From Streptomyces speibonae (lineage in GTDB: Bacteria; Actinomycetota; Actinomycetes; Streptomycetales; Streptomycetaceae): a DNA stretch of 6,735 nt. Shown piece after piece: positions 1 to 5,015 of this stretch. The translations under genes were made by a program, and so were the position numbers. Numbering within the stretch: position 1 is the first letter of the stretch; every line of letters begins with the position of its first letter. The notes beneath the pieces were generated by a model, which saw only the letters and a program-made list of their open reading frames with translations, did no database searches and was not told where the DNA came from. The DNA lies in contig KL568606.1 in NCBI GenBank assembly GCA_000715605.1, positions 1 to 6,735 on the forward strand, given 5' to 3'.

Positions 1-99
1 CACCCCCCACCACCCGTAGGCGCTACGCGCACGCCACCCCACCGCACGCTGCGCCGCAGGCACACGACCCCCACCGGCACGAAGGAGAACCCCACATGA
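1..99 (+). CDS. 3' end of an upstream gene (partial, unidentified)
   Basis: Reading frame 1 is open from the left edge to a TGA at 97-99 and would encode a Pro/Thr/Arg-rich tail ending in KENPT. Third codon positions are mostly G or C, as expected for a GC-rich actinomycete gene. The TGA overlaps an ATG at 96-98 (ATGA), and an AAGGAG-type ribosome site lies at 82-87 just before it, the usual arrangement for coupled genes. The tail is too short and too low in complexity for the product to be recognised. Frame 3 is also open from the edge to a TGA at 141-143, so the upstream gene could instead end there, directly on the epimerase start. I prefer frame 1 on third-position composition, but only weakly. 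Confidence 0.4.
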   Translation, partial: HPPPPVGATRTPPHRTLRRRHTTPTGTKENPT

Positions 100-143
100 C
101 CCCCCGCCCACCAGCTCCGCACAGCGAAGGAGCCGCACGATGA
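96..143 (+). CDS. possible 15-codon leader ORF (MTPRPPAPHSEGAAR)
   Basis: An ATG at 96 follows a GAAGGAG ribosome-binding site (81-87) with 8 bases between. It opens a 15-codon ORF whose TGA (141-143) overlaps the epimerase ATG (140-142). If translated, it would couple the upstream gene to the epimerase. Against it: its third-position G/C is low for this genome, and the same frame is open back to the left edge, so it could equally be the last codons of an upstream gene. No function can be assigned. Confidence 0.3.
   Translation: MTPRPPAPHSEGAAR
127..132 (+). promoter_or_regulatory. ribosome-binding site of the epimerase
   Basis: AAGGAG sits 7 bases before the ATG at 140. This is a near-consensus Shine-Dalgarno at ideal spacing and fixes the epimerase start. 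Confidence 0.75.
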
Positions 144-1213
144 GAGTCCTGCTGATCGGAGCCAACGGCTACATCGGCCGCTTCGTCGCCGACCGCCTCC
201 TCGCCGACCCCGCCGTCCAGCTCACCGCCCTCGGCCGCGGCGACGACGCCGACGTCCGCTTCGACCTCGCCACCGGCAGCCCCGGCGCCCTCACCCGCTT
301 CCTCGACGCCGTCCACCCCGGCGTGGTCATCAACTGCGCCGGCGCCACCAGAGGCGGCGCGCGCGAACTGACCCGCCACAACCCCGTCGCCGTGGCCACC
401 GTCTGCGAGGCCCTCCGCCGCAGCGGCTGCGGCGCACGGCTCGTACAGATCGGCTGCGGCTCGGAGTACGGCCCCAGCCAGCCCGGCTCCTCCACCGCGG
501 AGGACGCCGTCCCCCGCCCCGGCGGCCCCTACGGCGTCAGCAAGCTCGCCGCCACCGAACTGGTCCTCGGCTCAGGACTGGACGCCGTGGTCCTCCGCGT
601 CTTTGCACCCGTGGGGCCCGGCACCCCCGCCGGCTCCCCCCTCGGCCGCCTCGCCGAGGCGATGCGCCGCGCCATGCAGTCCGGAGACGGCGAGATCAAA
701 CTCGGCGGCCTCGGCGCACAACGGGACTTCGTCGACGTCCGCGACGTCGCCCGGGCCGTCCACGCCGCGTCGCTCTCCGCCGCGCAGGGCGTCATCAACA
801 TCGGCTCGGGCCGCGCCGTCCGCCTGCGCGACGCCGCGGGAATCCTCGCCCGGGTGGCCGGCTACACCGGTGCCCTCAACGAACTCGACACCCTCCCCGC
901 GATGCACCACGCCACCCACCTGACCCACAGCCACGGCACTCACGCCACCCACACCCCGCACCTCAGATCCTCCATCGGCCACCCCCGCCCGGACTCCGAC
1001 CACCACCACCCCACCTCAACCTCAACCCCGACCCCCACCCCCGTCGGCGCGACCTCGGGCACGGGCCCCACCGCCTTCCCGTACCCCGACGGCTGCGGCA
1101 CCTGGCAACAGGCAGACGTCCGCACCGCCCGGGACCGCCTCGGCTGGCGCCCCCGCATCAACCTCGAGGAGTCCCTGGCCGACATCTGGATGGAGGCGGC
1201 ATGCCGCATCTGA
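140..1213 (+). CDS. NAD(P)-dependent epimerase/dehydratase (extended SDR)
   Basis: 357 residues, a predicted cytosolic extended short-chain dehydrogenase/reductase of the sugar-nucleotide epimerase type. Visible signatures: the N-terminal Rossmann motif GANGYIG (7-13); YGVSK with the catalytic pair Tyr131/Lys135; RVFAPVGPG (153-161); and QRDFVDVRDVARAV (194-207), typical of GalE/RmlB relatives. The C-terminal RLGWRPRI is also usual for the group. By spacing from Tyr131, the residue matching GalE Ser124 is Cys106 (in GCGSEYG), and the usual RxFNPxGPG Asn is Ala156. Residues about 252-310 are a His/Thr/Pro-rich insert not expected in the fold. The gene overlaps the following GH135 gene by 13 bases, indicating one operon. 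The substrate is not determined by sequence; a UDP-hexose or UDP-HexNAc 4-epimerase is my inference from the neighbour. A dehydratase or reductase is the alternative. Confidence 0.85.
   Translation: MRVLLIGANGYIGRFVADRLLADPAVQLTALGRGDDADVRFDLATGSPGALTRFLDAVHPGVVINCAGATRGGARELTRHNPVAVATVCEALRRSGCGARLVQIGCGSEYGPSQPGSSTAEDAVPRPGGPYGVSKLAATELVLGSGLDAVVLRVFAPVGPGTPAGSPLGRLAEAMRRAMQSGDGEIKLGGLGAQRDFVDVRDVARAVHAASLSAAQGVINIGSGRAVRLRDAAGILARVAGYTGALNELDTLPAMHHATHLTHSHGTHATHTPHLRSSIGHPRPDSDHHHPTSTSTPTPTPVGATSGTGPTAFPYPDGCGTWQQADVRTARDRLGWRPRINLEESLADIWMEAACRI
893..1069 (+). repeat. low-complexity His/Thr/Pro-rich coding insert with 33-nt duplication
   Basis: Within the epimerase (residues about 252-310) the + strand becomes a CAC/CCC-rich tract. 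A 12-base direct repeat, CACGCCACCCAC, occurs at 908-919 and 941-952, 33 bases (11 codons) apart, giving HATHLTHSHGT followed by a diverged partial copy, HATHTPHL. Later runs of C lie at 1009-1012, 1026-1029, 1032-1036 and 1038-1042. It looks like an in-frame expansion by slippage or duplication. Confidence 0.6.
1192..1196 (+). promoter_or_regulatory. ribosome-binding site deciding the GH135 start
   Basis: GGAGG lies inside the end of the epimerase gene, 4 bases before the ATG at 1201. Spacing is short but far better than for the in-frame ATGs at 1219 and 1228, so 1201 is chosen as the start. Confidence 0.5.
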
Positions 1214-2025
1214 ACCTGATGCATCTGATGAACCTGACCAGCACGAACTCAGGCACCGCGGGCACGGACGTCCGCACCGGCCTCGGCATCCCCGGCTTCG
1301 CGCACCCCCTCCTCGCCCCCACCGAGTGGAGCAGACTCACCTGCCCCGGTACCCCCCTGCACTGGGTGGTGCTCAACGTGGCCGACGGCCCCGGTGTGCA
1401 GCCCGACCCGGACTGCCTGGCAGCGGCCGGCCGCCTGCGCAACGCCGGCGTCCGCGTCCTCGGACACCTCGACACCGCCTACGGCCTCCGCGGCTTCGGC
1501 GAGGTGATCTCGGACGCGCACCGCTTCCTCGACTGGTACCAGGTGGACGGCTTCCTGCTGAACCGCTGCCCCGCCGACCTCCCCGCGCTCCCCGAGGTGC
1601 GGCGCACCGCGGCCACGCTCCGGGTGCTCCATGAGACCGCGCACATCGTCCTGGGCCACGGCACCCATCCCCACCCCGCCTACGCCGAGCACGGCGACCA
1701 GCTCGTCACCTTCTCCGGTGCGTGGAGCGACTACCGCTGGTCGCAGGTGGCGGAGTGGACCGCCGACCACCCGCCCGAACGCTTCTGCCACTTCGTGCAC
1801 GGAGTGCCCCGTCCCCACCTGGACGAGGCGCTGCGCATCGCCCGCTGGCAAGGAGCAGCCACGATCTACTTCACAGACCAGACAACCCCCACCCCCACCA
1901 CGACCCACCGCACCCTCACCACGACCCACCCCACCCCCACCACCCACCCCACCGACCCTTGGGAGTCCATGCCCGGCTACTGGGACGACATCGTCTCGCG
2001 GATCGGGACGGGTGTCTCGGAATGA
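1201..2025 (+). CDS. Spherulin-4 / GH135-family protein (possible glycosidase)
   Basis: 274 residues. The core IPGFAHPL (30-37), HWVVLNVADGPG (54-65), AGVRVLGHLDTAYG (82-95), FLDWYQVDGFLLNR (109-122), VTFSG (169-173), IYFTD (222-226) and PGYWDDIVSRI (258-268) matches the TIM-barrel Spherulin-4 family. This family includes Aspergillus Sph3 (GH135), which cuts galactosaminogalactan. No signal peptide or membrane segment is visible, so a cytosolic location is predicted, which is odd for an exopolysaccharide hydrolase. The strand that normally ends in an acidic residue or pair (GIFLDE-like) reads GFLLNR here, with Asn121 in the expected Asp place, so activity is doubtful. Residues 226-253 are a Thr/Pro/His-rich insert before the last helix. 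The ATG overlaps the epimerase stop, indicating co-translation. Family assignment is firm; activity and substrate are inferred. Confidence 0.8.
   Translation: MPHLNLMHLMNLTSTNSGTAGTDVRTGLGIPGFAHPLLAPTEWSRLTCPGTPLHWVVLNVADGPGVQPDPDCLAAAGRLRNAGVRVLGHLDTAYGLRGFGEVISDAHRFLDWYQVDGFLLNRCPADLPALPEVRRTAATLRVLHETAHIVLGHGTHPHPAYAEHGDQLVTFSGAWSDYRWSQVAEWTADHPPERFCHFVHGVPRPHLDEALRIARWQGAATIYFTDQTTPTPTTTHRTLTTTHPTPTTHPTDPWESMPGYWDDIVSRIGTGVSE
1885..1956 (+). repeat. low-complexity insert with 21-nt tandem repeats and G-quadruplex potential
   Basis: CACCACGACCCACC occurs at 1896-1909 and 1917-1930, a 21-base (7-codon) period giving TTTHRTL, TTTHPTP and a diverged TTHPTDP in the GH135 protein. C-runs at 1925-1927, 1929-1932, 1934-1938, 1943-1945 and 1947-1950, with 1- to 4-base spacers, make the - strand a canonical G-quadruplex motif. 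Confidence 0.7.
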
Positions 2026-2063
2026 AAAAGGCCATGGCAGTGTTAAGCGAAGAACAACCGTAG
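2022..2063 (+). CDS. possible 13-codon leader ORF with a TTA codon
   Basis: ATG at 2022 overlaps the GH135 stop (ATGA, 2022-2025) and opens a 13-codon ORF, MKKAMAVLSEEQP, ending at TAG 2061-2063, 25 bases before moeZ. Its codons are A/T-rich for this genome and include a TTA (2043-2045), the codon read by the bldA tRNA in Streptomyces. No clear Shine-Dalgarno precedes it, so translation would depend on coupling to the upstream gene. It may be chance within a promoter-bearing spacer. Confidence 0.25.
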   Translation: MKKAMAVLSEEQP

Positions 2064-2088
2064 TGATTGACCGACCAACGGAGTCCCC
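2026..2088 (+). promoter_or_regulatory. moeZ: AT-richer spacer and probable moeZ leader; promoter not resolved
   Basis: This 63-base gap is clearly less GC-rich than its surroundings, which suits a promoter or leader of its own for moeZ. I could not place a convincing -35/-10 pair: TAGTGA (2061-2066) is a weak -10 candidate with no good -35. GGAG at 2080-2083 lies 5 bases before the GTG at 2089 and supports that start. Confidence 0.3.
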
Positions 2089-3267
2089 GTGTCGCTGCCA
2101 CCCCTGGTCGAGCCGGCCCCCGAGCTCACCGTAGACGAGGTCCGCAGGTACTCCCGCCACCTGATCATCCCCGATGTGGGAATGGACGGGCAGAAGCGGC
2201 TGAAGAACAGCAAGGTGCTCTTCGTGGGCGCCGGCGGTCTGGGTTCGCCGGGGCTGATGTACATGGCCGCCGCGGGCGTGGGCACGCTCGGCATCGTGGA
2301 GTTCGACGAGGTCGACGAATCGAACCTGCAGCGCCAGGTCATCCACAGCCAGTCCGACATCGGCCGTCCCAAGGCGGAGTCCGCGCGGGACACGATCAAG
2401 GGCATCAACCCTTACGTGAACGTGGTGCTCCACGAGGAGCGGCTCGAGTCCGACAACGTGAAGGACATCTTCAGCCAGTACGACCTGATCGTCGATGGCA
2501 CGGACAACTTCGCGACCCGCTACCTGGTCAACGACGCCTGCGTCCTGCTGAACAAGCCCTATGTCTGGGGCTCGATCTACCGCTTCGACGGCCAGGCCTC
2601 CGTCTTCTGGTCCGAGCACGGCCCCTGCTACCGCTGCCTCTACCCGGAGCCCCCGCCCCCGGGCATGGTCCCCTCCTGCGCCGAGGGCGGCGTCCTGGGC
2701 GTGCTGTGCGCGTCCATCGGCTCCATCCAGGCGAACGAGGCCATCAAGCTGCTGGCCGGCATCGGTGAGCCGCTCGTCGGCCGGCTGATGATCTACGACG
2801 CCCTGGAGATGCAGTACCGCCAGGTCAAGGTCCGCAAGGACCCCAACTGCGCGATCTGCGGCGACAACCCGACCGTCACGGAGCTCATCGACTACGAGGC
2901 CTTCTGCGGCGTCGTGTCCGAGGAGGCCCAGGCGGCGGCGGCCGACTCCACGATCACCCCCAAGCAGCTCAAGGAGTGGATCGACGACGGCGAGAGCCTC
3001 GAGCTCATCGACGTCCGGGAGCCGAACGAGTTCGAGATCGTCTCCATCCCGGGCGCCCGCCTGATCCCCAAGAACGAGTTCCTCATGGGCAACGCCCTGG
3101 AGAGCCTGCCGCAGGACAAGAAGATCGTCTTGAACTGCAAGACGGGTGTCCGCAGTGCGGAAGTCCTCGCGGTCCTGAAGTCCGCCGGCTTCTCCGACGC
3201 GGTCCACGTCGGCGGCGGCGTGATCGGCTGGGTCAACCAGATCGAGCCGGAAAAGCCGGTGTACTGA
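2089..3267 (+). CDS. moeZ: MoeZ: adenylyltransferase/sulfurtransferase for sulfur-carrier proteins
   Basis: 392 residues, GTG start preceded by GGAG. It is a cytosolic two-domain enzyme: an E1-like ThiF/MoeB domain (about 15-275) that adenylates the C-terminal Gly-Gly of small ubiquitin-like carriers, and a rhodanese domain (about 288-390) that supplies sulfur to form the thiocarboxylate. Visible: nucleotide-binding GAGGLGS (47-53), ESNLQRQ (77-83), DGTDNFATR (136-144), two zinc-ligand Cys pairs (CYRC 180-183 and CAIC 254-257), linker Cys197, and the rhodanese loop CKTGVRS with active Cys350. In actinobacteria MoeZ serves carriers such as CysO, ThiS and MoaD-type proteins in cysteine, thiamine, molybdopterin and some thiosugar pathways; which ones apply here cannot be told. 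All key residues are present and length is normal. It follows the GH135 gene on the same strand and may be read through from it, but functionally looks like a separate housekeeping gene. Confidence 0.96.
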   Translation: MSLPPLVEPAPELTVDEVRRYSRHLIIPDVGMDGQKRLKNSKVLFVGAGGLGSPGLMYMAAAGVGTLGIVEFDEVDESNLQRQVIHSQSDIGRPKAESARDTIKGINPYVNVVLHEERLESDNVKDIFSQYDLIVDGTDNFATRYLVNDACVLLNKPYVWGSIYRFDGQASVFWSEHGPCYRCLYPEPPPPGMVPSCAEGGVLGVLCASIGSIQANEAIKLLAGIGEPLVGRLMIYDALEMQYRQVKVRKDPNCAICGDNPTVTELIDYEAFCGVVSEEAQAAAADSTITPKQLKEWIDDGESLELIDVREPNEFEIVSIPGARLIPKNEFLMGNALESLPQDKKIVLNCKTGVRSAEVLAVLKSAGFSDAVHVGGGVIGWVNQIEPEKPVY

Positions 3268-3278
3268 ACCGCTGGGAC

Positions 3279-3325
3279 ACGGCGGGGGCTCCGACGGCAC
3301 CACGGGTGCGCGGAGCCCCCGCCGT
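3279..3325. terminator. bidirectional hairpin terminator between convergent genes
   Basis: A perfect 15-base inverted repeat, ACGGCGGGGGCTCCG (3279-3293) and its complement (3311-3325), flanks a 17-base loop that itself pairs GCAC (3297-3300) with GTGC (3306-3309). It starts 12 bases after the moeZ stop and ends 2 bases from the stop of the convergent hydrolase gene. There is no U-tract, as is common in Streptomyces. Confidence 0.85.
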
Positions 3326-3327
3326 CG

Positions 3328-4854
3328 TCATGAGCAGACCTTGCCGTCCTCCGGCACCGTGCCGTCCAGCAGATACGCGTTCACCGCCGAGTCGACGCAG
3401 TCGCTGCCGCTGCCGTACGCGCCATGGCCCTCGCCCTTCCAGGTGAGCACGACGCCGACGTCCTCGCCCAGTTCGTCCGCCATCTTCCGTGCGCCCTCGT
3501 ACGGCGTGGCCGGGTCGCCCGTGTTGCCCACGACCAGCACCGGCGGCGCGCCGGGGGCGCTCACCTCCGGGGTGTCGAACTGGCCGGACACCGGCCAGTC
3601 GTGGCACCAGCCGGCGGTGTCCCAGCCGAGGAAGGAGCCGAACACCGGCGATATCTCCTCGAACTCCGGCAGCAGCTTCTTCGTCTCCTCGATCGTCGGC
3701 CGCTGCTTGGCGTCCAGGCACGAGATGACCCGCTGGGAGTGGGGCGTGGTGCCGTAGCGGCCCGAGGCGTCGCGCTCGTTGTACCCGTCGGCCAGGGCCA
3801 GCAGCTCCGAGCCGTCTCCGTCCTCGGCGGCCTCCAGCGCGCTGGTCAGCACCGGCCAGCTGGTCTTGCTGTACAGCGGCAGGACGATGCCGGTCAGCGC
3901 CAGCGTCTGCGTCAGCTCACGCCCGGAGGAGGACGTCGGCAGCGGCTCGGCGTCGATCCGCTCCAGGAGCCGCGCTATGTCCCGCGATCCCTGCTCGGGG
4001 TCCTGCCCGGTGGACTTCAGATAGTTGTTGAGGGCCGTCTGGAAGCCGCGCGCCTGGTTCTTCGCGTGCCCGATGGTGTCGGCGGTCGGATCGACCACCG
4101 CGTCGAGGGTCATCCTTCCCACCTTCTTGGGGAACAGGTGCGCGTAGACGCCGCCGAGCTCGGTGCCGTAGGAGATGCCGAAGTAGTTCAGCTTCTCGTC
4201 GCCGAGGGCCTGCCGGATGCGGTCCATGTCACGAGCGGTGTCGGTGGTCGAGACATGGGCGATCAGCTCCCCCGCGTCCTCCTTGCAGCCCTTGCCGAAG
4301 TCGGCCGCGTCCCGCAGGTACGCCTGCTCCTCGGCCGGCGTGTCCGGGGTGCCGTCCACCGACGCCTCTGCGGCCTGGATGCTCTTGTCGTCACGGCAGC
4401 GGACGCCCTCGCTGGCGGCCACCCCGCGCGGATCCCAGCTGACCAGGTCGTACCGCTCGCGCAGCTTGGAGACCGTGGAGGCGTAGGACGGCATCATGGA
4501 GACGCCCGAGCCGCCGGGCCCGCCGAAGTTGAACAGCAGGGAGCCGGCGCGGTCGCCCCCGGTGGCCTTGGCCCGGATGAGGGCCAGCCCGATCGTCGAG
4601 CCCTCCGGTTTCGACCAGTCCAGCGGCACCTGGAGTGTGGCGCACTGCCAGTCGTCGCCCGGTGCGGGCGCGTCGCCGGATGCCTTGCACTCTCCCCAGT
4701 CGAGCGCGGCCACGTTGCCCTTGCCGCCCTTGCCGTCGTCGCCGTTCCCGCCCTTCTCGCGGGAGTCGTCGTCCGACGAGCCGGATCCGCTGCAGCCCGC
4801 CGTCAGGAGCGCGGCGGCGACCGCCAGGGCCGTCCACCGTGTGAAACGGGTCAT
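3328..4854 (-). CDS. secreted lipoprotein alpha/beta-hydrolase, tripeptidyl-aminopeptidase type
   Basis: 508 residues with the ATG at 4854-4852, led by a G-rich Shine-Dalgarno (GAGGGGGG) 9 bases upstream. The N-terminus has basic residues, a hydrophobic segment and lipobox LTAGC, so Cys21 should be lipidated and the protein anchored outside the membrane. A Gly/Ser/Asp/Lys linker (22-47) follows. The alpha/beta-hydrolase core shows the oxyanion region NFGGPGGSG (109-117), nucleophile elbow GISYG with Ser228, Asp447 in NTGDPATP and His477 in GEGHGAYG; the C-terminal part matches the TAP-like domain. This is the Tap/SlpD/SlpE group of Streptomyces mycelial proteases, which remove N-terminal peptides, typically tripeptides. 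Eight Cys besides Cys21 suggest disulfides. It is a paralog of the gene at 5016-6575, transcribed the same way across a 161-base gap. An earlier in-frame ATG at 5019 would put 55 residues before the signal peptide and is rejected. Confidence 0.92.
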   Translation of the reverse strand: MTRFTRWTALAVAAALLTAGCSGSGSSDDDSREKGGNGDDGKGGKGNVAALDWGECKASGDAPAPGDDWQCATLQVPLDWSKPEGSTIGLALIRAKATGGDRAGSLLFNFGGPGGSGVSMMPSYASTVSKLRERYDLVSWDPRGVAASEGVRCRDDKSIQAAEASVDGTPDTPAEEQAYLRDAADFGKGCKEDAGELIAHVSTTDTARDMDRIRQALGDEKLNYFGISYGTELGGVYAHLFPKKVGRMTLDAVVDPTADTIGHAKNQARGFQTALNNYLKSTGQDPEQGSRDIARLLERIDAEPLPTSSSGRELTQTLALTGIVLPLYSKTSWPVLTSALEAAEDGDGSELLALADGYNERDASGRYGTTPHSQRVISCLDAKQRPTIEETKKLLPEFEEISPVFGSFLGWDTAGWCHDWPVSGQFDTPEVSAPGAPPVLVVGNTGDPATPYEGARKMADELGEDVGVVLTWKGEGHGAYGSGSDCVDSAVNAYLLDGTVPEDGKVCS

Positions 4855-5015
4855 GTACCAATTCCCCCCTCGCTGGCCTTCCGCGCTCTGCCACGGATGG
4901 CGGTCAGGCCATGGTAGGCAGTTTTCACCGCCCGCCGGACCAGCCTGTGGATAACGCTCTGACCTGTGCATATGTCGCCATGCGGGCGCGGTGCAGGCCG
5001 CCACGCAGGCGAGCC
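4855..5015 (-). promoter_or_regulatory. 161-base gap between tandem hydrolase genes; likely promoter region
   Basis: The gap is less GC-rich than the genes and probably drives the downstream hydrolase (start 4854). TACCAT read on the - strand (4916-4911) could be a -10 element, but no good -35 lies 16-19 bases upstream. The only sharp motif is a DnaA-box-like 9-mer at 4946-4954. I found no strong terminator for the upstream gene, so partial read-through is possible. Confidence 0.3.
4946..4954 (-). promoter_or_regulatory. DnaA-box-like 9-mer TTATCCACA
   Basis: The - strand reads TTATCCACA, identical to the E. coli consensus DnaA box and one base from the commonly cited Streptomyces form TTGTCCACA. 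It lies 92 bases upstream of the hydrolase start at 4854. No second box is evident nearby, so it is not an origin; it may be a regulatory DnaA site or chance. Confidence 0.35.

Noticed and set aside
1896..1955. Possible CRISPR-like or satellite repeat array
   Set aside because: The 21-base units have no unique spacers and keep the reading frame of the GH135 gene; this is a coding low-complexity expansion.
140..2025. Horizontal transfer of the epimerase-GH135 pair
   Set aside because: Apart from the inserts, base composition and codon use look like the neighbours, and no integrase, transposase, attachment repeat or tRNA gene is present.
2060..2075. BldD-like half site AGTGA before moeZ
   Set aside because: Only one half of the AGTGA-N-TCACC pattern is present, so it is not supported as an operator.
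1249..3303. 684-codon open frame on the - strand
   Set aside because: It lies antisense to the GH135 and moeZ genes, spans their gap and the terminator, and its composition is that of a mirror frame in GC-rich DNA; moeZ is unmistakably real on the + strand.
3424..4917. 497-codon open frame on the + strand
   Set aside because: It is antisense to the lipoprotein hydrolase with the full Ser-Asp-His triad. The translated sequence is Arg/Ala/Val/Gly-rich with no recognisable motif.
4946..4954. Replication origin suggested by a DnaA box
   Set aside because: Only a single box was seen, with no AT-rich unwinding region and no dnaA/dnaN neighbourhood.
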